From: Erysipelotrichaceae bacterium
GTDB taxonomy: Bacteria; Bacillota_I; Bacilli_A; Erysipelotrichales; Erysipelotrichaceae
DNA: 43,664 nt
Assembly: GCA_024681275.1 (NCBI GenBank)
Contig: JAILBD010000148.1
Coordinates: 1 to 43,664 of the forward strand
Reading direction: 5' to 3'
How positions within the stretch are numbered: position 1 is the first letter of the stretch; each line of letters opens with the position of its first letter. This document shows, piece by piece, positions 27,247 to 35,821 of this stretch. A program made the position numbers and the translations under genes. Under the pieces are notes generated by a model that was given only the letters and a program-made list of their open reading frames with translations, ran no database searches and had not been told where the DNA came from.

Positions 27247-28326
27247 ATGTCGAATCTAGTACTGAAAGATATCAACAAGATATATCCCAATGGTTTTCAT
27301 GCGGTCCACAACTTCAATCTGGAGATCAAAGACGGCGAGTTCATCGTCTTCGTCGGGCCGTCAGGCTGCGGCAAATCGACGACTCTTAGGATGATCGCTG
27401 GTCTTGAAGAGATCTCAAAGGGCGATTTCCTGATCAACGGAGAAAGGGCGAATGAAAAATCTCCGGTCGACCGCGGTATTGCGATGGTCTTTCAGTCCTA
27501 CGCTTTGTATCCTCATTTAACGGTCTACGATAATCTGGCTTTCGGTCTGACGCTGGAAGGCGTCGACGAAGATGTCATCGAAGAAAAGGTTCAGAGGACG
27601 GCAGCGATCCTGGGTCTGACGGACTATCTGGAGAGAAAGCCAAAGGCTCTTTCCGGTGGTCAAAGGCAGAGGGTCGCGGTCGGGCGCGCCATCATCAGAC
27701 AGGTCGACATCTTCCTGATGGATGAGCCGCTGTCCAACCTGGATGCGAAGCAGCGTGTCACGATGCGTTCGGAGATCACACAGATCCACCGTTCGACGCA
27801 TGCCACGACGATCTACGTCACCCATGACCAGACCGAGGCTATGACGATGGCCGATAGGATCGTCGTCATGAAAGACGGCTATGTCCAGCAGATCGGTACG
27901 CCGGAGGAACTCTACTTCGATCCGTGCAACCTCTTCGTTGCCGGATTCATCGGTGAGCCGCCGATGAACTTCATCAGCGGAAAGATCAAAGGAAATGAGA
28001 TCACGTTCGATAAGAACGACAATAAATTCGATGCATCAAAGACAAGATATGAGCTCAAGGATGACGAGATCTGGTTCGGTTTCCGTCCGGAGAACATCTC
28101 GATGAAGCCGGTGGAGAATGCCTACAAGATCCACGCCCTGGCGACTCTGACGGAGATGCTTGGCGATTCGACCAACATTTACATCGAGGTCGGTCAGGAT
28201 ACTGTGATCCTGAAGGTCGATCCGCATGATGCGCCGAAGATGGATGAAGAGTTCGACTTCTATCTGCCTTACGATAAGGTATATCTCTTCGATAAGGAGA
28301 GCGAGAACGTCTTCAAAAATAAATAA
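27247..28326 (+). CDS. ABC importer ATPase, UgpC/MsmX type (first copy)
   Basis: This 359-residue ATP-binding subunit has Walker A GPSGCGKST, Q-loop VFQSYALYPH, signature LSGGQRQRVAVGRA, Walker B with FLMDEPLSNLD, H-loop THD, then a C-terminal TOBE regulatory region (about 240-359). It powers a carbohydrate ABC importer. It opens the second transcription block, so it probably energises the two permeases just downstream. AAGGAA precedes the ATG. A second, similar ATPase lies at 34135. Confidence 0.93.
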   Translation: MSNLVLKDINKIYPNGFHAVHNFNLEIKDGEFIVFVGPSGCGKSTTLRMIAGLEEISKGDFLINGERANEKSPVDRGIAMVFQSYALYPHLTVYDNLAFGLTLEGVDEDVIEEKVQRTAAILGLTDYLERKPKALSGGQRQRVAVGRAIIRQVDIFLMDEPLSNLDAKQRVTMRSEITQIHRSTHATTIYVTHDQTEAMTMADRIVVMKDGYVQQIGTPEELYFDPCNLFVAGFIGEPPMNFISGKIKGNEITFDKNDNKFDASKTRYELKDDEIWFGFRPENISMKPVENAYKIHALATLTEMLGDSTNIYIEVGQDTVILKVDPHDAPKMDEEFDFYLPYDKVYLFDKESENVFKNK

Positions 28327-28328
28327 TC

Positions 28329-28910
28329 ATGAGTTTTAAACAGTATCGGGCGATCGATCTGGTCCTGTTTATCGGCATGTATGCCTTGTGCGAGTATCTG
28401 GCGATCAAGGCGGCGACGGTGTGGTTCGATGAACCTTATTCGATCTCGATCATGTTGGCGATGCTGGTGATCGTGATGATGCGCTGGGACAGGTACTGTC
28501 TCATCCATGCGGTCGTGTATGCCTTCCTCTTCGTGTCATTCCACAGAGGAAGCCTCACGCAGTATCTGGTGTATCTGATCGGCAATCTGGGTTTCATGAT
28601 CACGCTGATCTACATGCGCAAGGTCACAAAGGAAAAGATCGCGGCTTCCTTCTTCGGATCCCTGGCTTATCTGCTGCTGGGTTTCCTGCTGATGGAGGTC
28701 TTCAGAGGACTGGCTTCGATGCTGATAGCGGGGAGCGATGTCCGCGTCATAATGGAGTTTATCCTGACGGATATGCTGTCACTGGTGTTTGCGATACTGG
28801 TGATCATCGTCGTCAGGAGGGTCGATGGACTGTTCGTCGACCAGAAGAAATATTTACTGGAATTGAATTCTCAAGAAGAAAAAATAGATGGAGGATGGCA
28901 AGATGAATGA
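28329..28910 (+). CDS. Six-helix membrane protein of unknown function (ECF-S-like size)
   Basis: This 193-residue protein has about six hydrophobic segments (near 8-28, 36-52, 57-72, 76-96, 103-130, 142-164) and a charged tail. It starts two bases after the ATPase stop and overlaps the permease gene by eight bases, so it is made together with the transporter. Size and helix count recall ECF-type substrate-binding S components, but I see no diagnostic motif. It could instead be an accessory subunit. No function is assigned. Confidence 0.65.
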   Translation: MSFKQYRAIDLVLFIGMYALCEYLAIKAATVWFDEPYSISIMLAMLVIVMMRWDRYCLIHAVVYAFLFVSFHRGSLTQYLVYLIGNLGFMITLIYMRKVTKEKIAASFFGSLAYLLLGFLLMEVFRGLASMLIAGSDVRVIMEFILTDMLSLVFAILVIIVVRRVDGLFVDQKKYLLELNSQEEKIDGGWQDE

Positions 28911-29946
28911 TGAATATCTGGTTTATAACGAGGAGCTGAAACGTTATGAACTCGATCCTGAGCAGGCGGTCAGGGATGATGTCGAAAAGAATCGCTGGAA
29001 ACTCAACTGGCAGCTGATCGTCAAAGACTGGCGTCTCTATGTGATGCTGATCCCGATGATCCTGGTGTTCCTGTTCTGGCGTTATTTACCGATGTATGAA
29101 CTTTTGGGATGCTTCAAGATCACCGAAGTCGGCAAGAAGGTCGCCGAGATGAAGTGGTGCGGTTTTGCGAACTTCAAACTGCTGATGTTCGGCAATTCGA
29201 CACAGACGACTTCTTTCTGGATGGCGTTCAGAAACACCTTCTTATTGAGCTTCTATGGCTTGCTGTTCGGCTTCCCGATGCCGATCATCCTGGCTCTGTT
29301 CTTCAACGAGATCAAGTCGGATATTTTGAGAAGTATCTATCAGGTCCTGACTTATCTGCCGAAGTTCATGTCGACCGTCGTCATGACGACCCTGGTCACG
29401 ATGCTTCTGAAGCAGGGCGACCTGGTATCCGGTACCGGTATCGTTTCGCTGGCTCTGGCAAAACTGGGCCTGATCTCAAAGGAGGTCGCGGATGCCGGTC
29501 TTCTGAACAATCCGGATTTCTTCCGTTCGATCTACCAGATCTCCGGTATCTGGGAGGGTGCAGGTTACGATTCCATCGTCTACTTCGCTGCGATCATCGC
29601 TGTTTCGCCGACTTCCTATGAAGCGGCACAGATCGATGGCGCCGACAAGCTGGCGCAGATGAGATATGTCGTCATCCCTTGCATCCTGTCGACCGTCGTC
29701 ATCATGCTGATCAACAGGATCGGTTCACTGCTGTCCATCGGCTATGAAAAGGTCATGTTGCTGTACAAAGCAAATACATTCGTCACGGCGGATGTCGTCT
29801 CGACTTTCGCTTATCGTCTGGGTCTGGAAGGCGGTTCGCAGTCCATGGCTTCAGCAGCCGAAATGATCAACAACATCACAGGCATGATCCTGGTCATCGG
29901 TGCTAACTCGATCGCTCGTAAGGCATCTGACGTATCGCTTTACTAG
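28903..29946 (+). CDS. Carbohydrate ABC permease, LplB type
   Basis: This 347-residue inner-membrane permease has six or more helices. The EAA loop EAAQIDGADKLAQMRYVVIP contacts the ATPase. A charged N-terminal tail of about 45 residues precedes the first helix. LplB/YteP-type permeases serve complex oligosaccharides, including pectin fragments. The ATG at 28903 with GGAGG fits better than an in-frame ATG at 28888. It lies 11 bases before its partner permease. Confidence 0.9.
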   Translation: MNDEYLVYNEELKRYELDPEQAVRDDVEKNRWKLNWQLIVKDWRLYVMLIPMILVFLFWRYLPMYELLGCFKITEVGKKVAEMKWCGFANFKLLMFGNSTQTTSFWMAFRNTFLLSFYGLLFGFPMPIILALFFNEIKSDILRSIYQVLTYLPKFMSTVVMTTLVTMLLKQGDLVSGTGIVSLALAKLGLISKEVADAGLLNNPDFFRSIYQISGIWEGAGYDSIVYFAAIIAVSPTSYEAAQIDGADKLAQMRYVVIPCILSTVVIMLINRIGSLLSIGYEKVMLLYKANTFVTADVVSTFAYRLGLEGGSQSMASAAEMINNITGMILVIGANSIARKASDVSLY

Positions 29947-29957
29947 GAGGTTAGGAT

Positions 29958-30857
29958 ATGAAACGTAAACTTGAAACAAGTGAACTGATATTCAAAATTC
30001 TGAGCTATACCTTCCTGACTATATTCTCACTGGCTTGTCTGTATCCGTTCGTCTATGCGGTAAGTTCATCCATCTCCGGTGCGCATGCCGTCGACTATAA
30101 CGAGGTCATCCTCTTCCCTAAGGACATTCAGTTCGATGCCTTCGCTTCGATCTTCCACAACAACCAGTTCTGGAACGCCTACACCAACACGCTGTTCCTG
30201 ACGGTCTATGGTACGATCTGGGCGATCGGTGTCTCGATCCTGGGTGGTTATGCTTTGTCAAAGAAGAGGCTCTTATTCAGATCGGGCTTCAACTTCTTCC
30301 TGGTCTTCACGATGTGGTTCTCTGCCGGTATCGTTCCGCAGTATCTGAACTATCTGAAGACGCAGAAAGTGTTTGCGGCCGTCGGCATCACCGACGTCAA
30401 ATGGCTGATCGTCATCGCCATGGGTATGGCTGCCATGAACATCATCCTGCTGAGAAATGCGTTTGAAGGCGTTTCCAGCGAGATCGAAGAGGCTGCCATC
30501 GTCGATGGCGCGACGGAATTCCAGGTCCTGACGAAGGTCTATATCCCGATGTCGCAGTCAACGATCGCTACCGTCGCCTTGTTCTTCGGTATCTCCAGAT
30601 GGAACGGTTACTTCTGGGCAAGACAGATGATCGCTGCTTCCGGTTCTCCGAACGAGCAGCCGCTGCAGGTCTTCATCAGATTGCTGCTGGAGGATTACAC
30701 GAACCTGGAGACGCTGGCGTCCTGGACGGCTCCGTATTCTCCGAACTCGGCGATCTACGCCCTGATCATCGTTGCGATCATCCCTATTTTGGTTATTTAT
30801 CCTTTCATCCAGAAATATTTCGCCAAAGGCGTGAATATGGGTGGTGTCAAGGAATAA
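29958..30857 (+). CDS. Carbohydrate ABC permease, LplC/YtcP type
   Basis: This 299-residue second permease has six helices and the EAA loop EEAAIVDGATEFQVLTKVYIP. It starts after TAGGAGG and forms a heterodimer with the preceding LplB-type protein. The C-terminal YPFIQKYFAKGVNMGGVKE is typical of this subfamily. The binding protein gene follows after 27 bases. Confidence 0.93.
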   Translation: MKRKLETSELIFKILSYTFLTIFSLACLYPFVYAVSSSISGAHAVDYNEVILFPKDIQFDAFASIFHNNQFWNAYTNTLFLTVYGTIWAIGVSILGGYALSKKRLLFRSGFNFFLVFTMWFSAGIVPQYLNYLKTQKVFAAVGITDVKWLIVIAMGMAAMNIILLRNAFEGVSSEIEEAAIVDGATEFQVLTKVYIPMSQSTIATVALFFGISRWNGYFWARQMIAASGSPNEQPLQVFIRLLLEDYTNLETLASWTAPYSPNSAIYALIIVAIIPILVIYPFIQKYFAKGVNMGGVKE

Positions 30858-30884
30858 ATATATTTTTCAAGGAAAGGAAGAAAA

Positions 30885-33014
30885 ATGAAAAAAACTCTAA
30901 AAGTACTTGTTCTTCTCCTCGCCATGATGCTTGCATTGGTAGGATGCGGCAGTGGCGGTGGCGGCAATGCGCCGGCAGAAGACAACACTCCTGCTGCTGC
31001 TCTTGAGTATGCAGAAGGAACTGAACTGAGAGTAGCTGCAGGTTACAACTCAGACAAGACCGGTATCAGCTATACCAATGCTGATGTCACCAAAGACGGT
31101 ATCACACTGGCTGATGGCAAGACTTATCAGACAGGTGACTTCAAGCCGACTTGGCAGCACTTATCTGAACTGTTGGGGATCACTTTTGTTGATAAGTATT
31201 CCGGACAGGGCACTTCCAAGGAGTTCCCGGTATGGGAAAACCAGCTGGATCAGGTCGACATCGTCGCAGGTACTGCATCAGCTCTGAACGCAGCCGGTGC
31301 CGAAGGCAAACTGGTCAACTTTGCAGAACATCTCGATCAGATGCCTAACTTCAAGGCTTACCTCGAACAGAACCAGATCGCCAGACTGTCTATCACGGGC
31401 AACACCGAGACAGGCGCTATCTACTTCTCACCTTACTTCGATGGTAACAATGATATCGAAAGAATGCCGTTGGTCAGAGCTGACTTCGTCAAAGCACTGC
31501 TCGATACTGATGGTTATAAAGGTGCCAACAGGCCTCTGGCTGCTTATGTCTATCAGCCATATGCCGCTGAAGATTACTCAGTCTTATCTCTGACAGCTGA
31601 TGGTTCAGGCACACAGACGATCACCAAGAACGTTGCCGGTGACAAGAACATCATCAACAGGATGAATGCTCAGCCGCTGACAGGTGATGAAGCTGTTGCC
31701 ATGTTCCAGGCATATATCGATGAGACTTACGCAGGCGTCTATGCAAAGAGATCTGACCTCTTCTTGGGTTATGATGCTGCATGGGATGCTGATGAGATGG
31801 TCGCTCTTCTCAGATGCGCGGTCGCTTCATTGAATGACAACGACGGCAATCCGATCGCCGGCTTGTACTCACGTGAAACTTCCAATCTGCAGAGAGAAGT
31901 TGATATGCTCAGATTCGCAGGCCATCTGTGGGGCGCAAGAGGTATGGAATCCAGACAGGATTACTTATACTTCGATAAAGACGGCAATCTGCATGATGCA
32001 CGTCAGGAAGAAGCTTCTTATCTGGCGGTCGAAAGACTGAACCAGCTGGTCCAGGAAGGCCTGCTGATCACGACAGGTGAGGCTTCATCAAAGAACTATC
32101 TTGAAAAAGATGCTGGTATCATGTCATACGACTACAACCAGACACAGACGATCATGAACAACACTGTTCTTGATACAGGTGCCGGTGAAGAATATGTCGT
32201 CATCATGGTCCCGGTCGCTAAGTGGAATGATGGCACAGGTGATCAGTGGTTCAGATTCGCTGAATCATGGAGATCTGTGAAGACTGATGGTTGGGCTATC
32301 ACGGCTGCCGGTGCAGGCGCTGATGAGAACAAGCTCAACGCTGCTCTGAAACTCTTCGACTATGCGTTCTCTGTACAGGGTCAGATCACGATGTCCTATG
32401 GTCCGGATGCTTTCATCAAGGTCAAGGATGCATCTGTGGAAGTCAATTCCTGGGAAGATGTTCCTAAGAAGTATGAGACATTCAACTTCAACGGACAGCA
32501 GATGCCGGTCGTTGCAGATGCAACGTTCGCTGAGTGCCAGGCTTTGACTGGCGGCAACTACACCAACTACGCAAGACAGTACTTAGGCTCTACGCTCAAC
32601 GGCTTCCCGAAGTCTCAGGCATTCGAATACCAGATGACTTCTGAGATCGGCAAGAAGGGTGCCGCTATCCTTTCTGCAGCTATTTCACAGGGTGTCATCA
32701 AGCATCCGTTACTGGCTGTCAACAAGGAAAACATGTGGTACACATCTATCCCGACTGTATTGCCGACAACAGCTGAACAGTCCAATACTCTGTCAAGCTA
32801 CGCTGACCTGGTCAACAACTTCCAGCAGACAAGCGGTGGTGTTTCTGTGTTCTACGACCTCATGAAAGACGGCTACGGTGCTATTTCCGGTGCCGAGAAC
32901 AGCGCTGCAGCTTATGCTGACTTCGTCAAGAACAACTGGTCCGGTGCTGCTTATCTGATGATCAAGCAGGCTCAGTGGAACCAGCTGAAAGCTTACTACG
33001 ACACTCTTAACTAG
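30885..33014 (+). CDS. Extracellular solute-binding lipoprotein of the ABC importer
   Basis: This is 709 residues. The signal peptide MKKTLKVLVLLLAMMLAL ends in lipobox LVGC with Cys21 lipidated, followed by a Gly/Ala/Pro-rich linker to about residue 40. The rest is a cluster-D-like solute-binding fold; motifs such as GHLWGARGM, VAKWNDGTGDQWFRF and DGWAI are visible. It is well above the usual 450-550 residues for LplA/LipO-type proteins, so extra loops or domains are expected. The ligand is probably an oligogalacturonide by context. AAGGAAAGGAAG precedes the ATG. Codon choice looks more A/T-ending than in neighbours, as in highly expressed genes. A hairpin follows it. Confidence 0.92.
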   Translation: MKKTLKVLVLLLAMMLALVGCGSGGGGNAPAEDNTPAAALEYAEGTELRVAAGYNSDKTGISYTNADVTKDGITLADGKTYQTGDFKPTWQHLSELLGITFVDKYSGQGTSKEFPVWENQLDQVDIVAGTASALNAAGAEGKLVNFAEHLDQMPNFKAYLEQNQIARLSITGNTETGAIYFSPYFDGNNDIERMPLVRADFVKALLDTDGYKGANRPLAAYVYQPYAAEDYSVLSLTADGSGTQTITKNVAGDKNIINRMNAQPLTGDEAVAMFQAYIDETYAGVYAKRSDLFLGYDAAWDADEMVALLRCAVASLNDNDGNPIAGLYSRETSNLQREVDMLRFAGHLWGARGMESRQDYLYFDKDGNLHDARQEEASYLAVERLNQLVQEGLLITTGEASSKNYLEKDAGIMSYDYNQTQTIMNNTVLDTGAGEEYVVIMVPVAKWNDGTGDQWFRFAESWRSVKTDGWAITAAGAGADENKLNAALKLFDYAFSVQGQITMSYGPDAFIKVKDASVEVNSWEDVPKKYETFNFNGQQMPVVADATFAECQALTGGNYTNYARQYLGSTLNGFPKSQAFEYQMTSEIGKKGAAILSAAISQGVIKHPLLAVNKENMWYTSIPTVLPTTAEQSNTLSSYADLVNNFQQTSGGVSVFYDLMKDGYGAISGAENSAAAYADFVKNNWSGAAYLMIKQAQWNQLKAYYDTLN

Positions 33015-33032
33015 TTTATTGAATTGAATTTG

Positions 33033-33062
33033 ATCCCCGGTGCCGGGAACGGTGCCGGGGAT
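33033..33062 (+). promoter_or_regulatory. Intercistronic hairpin after the binding protein gene
   Basis: ATCCCCGGTGCCG, a GGAA loop and CGGTGCCGGGGAT form a 13-bp stem with two G-U pairs and a GNRA-type tetraloop. No T-run follows, so it is not a normal terminator. It sits 18 bases after the lipoprotein stop and 19 before the next ATG. It most likely protects the upstream mRNA and lets the binding protein be made in excess. Confidence 0.65.
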
Positions 33063-33081
33063 ATACCTGAGAGGTGATACT

Positions 33082-33651
33082 ATGTTCAAACCACAAATGA
33101 AATTTCAAAAGATCCTGTTTCCCGTTCTGATAGCTCTGTCAGGTGTCGTCTTTGTCTATTCACTGGGCATCATGACTGACTTGTACGGCCTGTATCAGAC
33201 TCAGGCATTAGGCGGTGTCGGTGGATCACAGATCTTCTATGACATGCAGACATTCAATCACAACATGGTCCTGATCGCGATCGCTCTGATCGTCATCGGC
33301 TGTCTGCCTTTCGTGTTTGCATCCAATACAAGAAGAAAGTATTATGTCGGCAACACCGTCGCAACATATGTTCAGGCGGCAGCTCTTGTGCTGGCAGCTG
33401 TTTACATGATCATCAACTGTTTGAAATTCAGAGCGCAGTTCCTGAATACTGTCGACTTTGATACATATAAACTGATGTCAGAGACGATGAACTTCGTGTA
33501 CAGCGAATCCACATTCTTCTTTGATGCGGGGATCGTCCTGGCTGTCCTGCTGGTCGCAGGTGCTTGCGCAGCAGTTTACAACTTGACTTGGAAAAATAAA
33601 CTAGTAAAGCAGGAAGATGCGATATTGAGAGGAGAAACGATCAATGGATAA
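33082..33651 (+). CDS. Four-helix membrane protein of unknown function
   Basis: This is 189 residues with four hydrophobic segments (about 11-31, 59-80, 93-112, 151-172) and a charged C-terminal tail. The ATG at 33082 follows GAGAGGTG; an in-frame GTG at 33040 lies inside the hairpin. I do not recognise the family. Its helix layout resembles the protein at 35213: first helix near the N terminus with a VYS motif, a soluble stretch between helices three and four, and a charged tail. They may be distant paralogues. It overlaps the next gene by eight bases. Confidence 0.68.
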   Translation: MFKPQMKFQKILFPVLIALSGVVFVYSLGIMTDLYGLYQTQALGGVGGSQIFYDMQTFNHNMVLIAIALIVIGCLPFVFASNTRRKYYVGNTVATYVQAAALVLAAVYMIINCLKFRAQFLNTVDFDTYKLMSETMNFVYSESTFFFDAGIVLAVLLVAGACAAVYNLTWKNKLVKQEDAILRGETING

Positions 33652-34117
33652 AGAGAGAATCAAGCTAGATAGGATGCGTTATGTCAAAGACCAGCTGCCT
33701 TCTACCTGTGCTATACTGGCGATCGTCTTTGATGTGCTTTACTTCGTTTTAATATATAAGATCAACAACGTCTATTTCTACAACTACCTGATCGGTGTTT
33801 CCATCATCGTCAACCTTCTGTTCATGCTGTTTGGTTTCTGGTTCTCTATCGAGGTCAAGAACTATCATGGCAAGTTCGGTTACTTCATGATCGCCCTGGG
33901 TATCGCGCAGATCATCAGGATCTTCGTCTATCCGATGAAGGCGCATGCGGCGACTTACCTGGTCGGTGAAACGATGGCTCCGGTCATGACGGGTCCGCAG
34001 TTCATAACATCCCTGATCTATCTGGTCGCTTCAGCAGCGTTCATGATCGTCGGCGGTCTTATGAGCATCAAAAACTCAAAAACATTACAGAACTATCTTG
34101 AGTCTGTAGAGAAGTAA
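33644..34117 (+). CDS. Four-helix membrane protein of unknown function
   Basis: This is 157 residues with a basic N terminus and four hydrophobic segments (about 20-40, 46-68, 78-97, 119-140). GAGAGGAG precedes the ATG inside the upstream gene, so translation is coupled. No family is recognised and no catalytic motif is visible. It lies directly before the second ATPase gene, suggesting a subunit or assembly partner of a transporter complex (inference). Confidence 0.68.
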   Translation: MDKERIKLDRMRYVKDQLPSTCAILAIVFDVLYFVLIYKINNVYFYNYLIGVSIIVNLLFMLFGFWFSIEVKNYHGKFGYFMIALGIAQIIRIFVYPMKAHAATYLVGETMAPVMTGPQFITSLIYLVASAAFMIVGGLMSIKNSKTLQNYLESVEK

Positions 34118-34134
34118 TAGAGGGGGAGATAATT

Positions 34135-35199
34135 ATGGCAAGTCTGTCATTACAACATATCGATAAGATCTACGACAATAATGTCCAGGCCGTCTATGAC
34201 TTCAATATGGAGATCAATGATGGTGAATTCATCGTCCTGGTCGGTCCTTCCGGCTGTGGAAAATCCACGACTTTGAGAATGGTCGCGGGACTGGAAGATA
34301 TCTCTAACGGCAAGCTCTTCATCGACGGAAAAGACTGCACGCAGCTTCCGGCGAAGGACAGGGATATCGCCATGGTCTTCCAGAACTACGCTCTGTATGG
34401 CCACATGACGATCTATGAAAACATGGCTTTCTCGCTCATGCTGGCAAAAGAAGATAAATATGTCATCCATGAGAAGGTCATGGCTGCCGCTGAGATCCTG
34501 GGTCTGACCCAGCAGCTGAACAAGAAGCCGAATCAGTTATCCGGCGGTCAGAGACAGCGTGTCGCCATGGGCCGTGCCATCGTCAGAAATCCGAAGGTCT
34601 TCCTCTTCGACGAGCCGCTTTCCAATTTGGATGCCAAGCTCAGAGGTTCCACCAGAAGAGAGATCAAACTTTTACACAAGAGGCTTGGCACGACGATGAT
34701 CTATGTCACACACGACCAGACCGAGGCTCTGACTCTGGCTGACAGGATCGTCTGCATGTCCATGGGTCATGTCCAGCAGATCGGTACGCCGCTGGAACTG
34801 TATGATCATCCGAAAAACCTCTTTGTCGCTTCCTTTATCGGTCTTCCGCCGATGAACCTGTACAACATGAAGAAGGAAGACGGCAAGTTCTATGTCGAAG
34901 GTATCGAGACGAAGCTGCCTGAGCGCGTGGCTGAAGCTGCCAACAAGTCAGACAAGAAGGAATTCGTCCTGGGCATCAGACCGGAAGATATCCACGCGGG
35001 CAATGATTTCACTCTCGATGTCAACCTCAATGAGAATACCGGTCACTTCACTCTGACACATGGCAAGCTCTTCGGAAAGACTTCCTGTGCGAAATTCAGA
35101 GACTGGCAGAGATTCAAGCCGGGCGACAAGGTCGGCGTAGCTTTCGACGAAGAGAGAGTCCACCTTTTCGACGCAGAGACCACGGAAGCGATTATATAG
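34135..35199 (+). CDS. ABC importer ATPase, UgpC/MsmX type (second copy)
   Basis: This 354-residue ATPase has Walker A GPSGCGKST, VFQNYALYGHMTIYENMAF, LSGGQRQRVAMGRA, FLFDEPLSNLD, THDQTEAL and a TOBE C-terminal region. It is clearly a paralogue of the ATPase at 27247, but diverges strongly in the C-terminal regulatory part. Only one canonical permease pair exists in the window. Either the two ATPases form a heterodimer, or this one serves the flanking small membrane proteins or a transporter elsewhere. GAGGGGGAG precedes it. Confidence 0.93.
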   Translation: MASLSLQHIDKIYDNNVQAVYDFNMEINDGEFIVLVGPSGCGKSTTLRMVAGLEDISNGKLFIDGKDCTQLPAKDRDIAMVFQNYALYGHMTIYENMAFSLMLAKEDKYVIHEKVMAAAEILGLTQQLNKKPNQLSGGQRQRVAMGRAIVRNPKVFLFDEPLSNLDAKLRGSTRREIKLLHKRLGTTMIYVTHDQTEALTLADRIVCMSMGHVQQIGTPLELYDHPKNLFVASFIGLPPMNLYNMKKEDGKFYVEGIETKLPERVAEAANKSDKKEFVLGIRPEDIHAGNDFTLDVNLNENTGHFTLTHGKLFGKTSCAKFRDWQRFKPGDKVGVAFDEERVHLFDAETTEAII

Positions 35200-35212
35200 G
35201 AGGAACAATAGA

Positions 35213-35812
35213 ATGGCTGCAGAAAAAAGAAATAAGGGATTCAGTGAATCCAAGCGTAAATTTATTGTTTCACTCAAGAAGAGACCGCATAACATTCCGT
35301 TGTGCATGATGGCTCTTGCCTTCATCGTCTATTCTTTCAATCTGACGAAGGTCTCCAATACGACCGCCGTCATCAACAAGCCTTTCATGGGCCTGTGTGA
35401 ATTCGTCATCATGCTGCTGTCGATCCTGGCTTTCGTCGCATTCCTGAATGCTTATCCGAAGAGACAGAAGCCGATCCTGCCGATGGTCATCCTGCTTTAT
35501 GCGCTGGAGATCATCGTCGCAGTCGCTGATGTCATCTATCTTTCCAGGATCAGCGAGGGTCTGCAGACGATCCAGATCAACGCTTCCAGACAGTTCATTC
35601 CACAGTGCCGTTCGATGCTGGTGGTGCACATCGTTCTGGTCGCATTGTCTATCGTTCTGATCGCTTTGATCCCTGTCATCGGCAAGGCACTCAATAAGAT
35701 CGATACTTCTGTCGATCTGGCAGAGAACGAAGATGTCGTCATTGAACTGGTCGATGACAATGAAGCTGAGCCTGCCCGTTCCGGCGGTCAGCGTCACAAA
35801 AACGAAAACTAA
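35213..35812 (+). CDS. Four-helix membrane protein of unknown function
   Basis: This is 199 residues. The N terminus is very basic (about 25 residues), followed by four hydrophobic segments (about 28-45, 63-82, 92-110, 139-160) and an acidic then basic tail. AGGAGG precedes the ATG after the second ATPase. It resembles the protein at 33082 in plan (first helix with VYSFNL against VYSLGI; long loop before helix four). No known family is recognised. Confidence 0.66.
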   Translation: MAAEKRNKGFSESKRKFIVSLKKRPHNIPLCMMALAFIVYSFNLTKVSNTTAVINKPFMGLCEFVIMLLSILAFVAFLNAYPKRQKPILPMVILLYALEIIVAVADVIYLSRISEGLQTIQINASRQFIPQCRSMLVVHIVLVALSIVLIALIPVIGKALNKIDTSVDLAENEDVVIELVDDNEAEPARSGGQRHKNEN

Positions 35813-35821
35813 TCAATCAAC

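Noticed and set aside
28329..28910. Firm assignment as an ECF S component
   Set aside because: Helix number and size fit, but no EcfT/EcfA genes are present and no diagnostic motif was seen; kept as unknown.
33033..33062. Hairpin as a transcription terminator
   Set aside because: No T-run follows the stem, and the downstream membrane and ATPase genes continue the operon closely.
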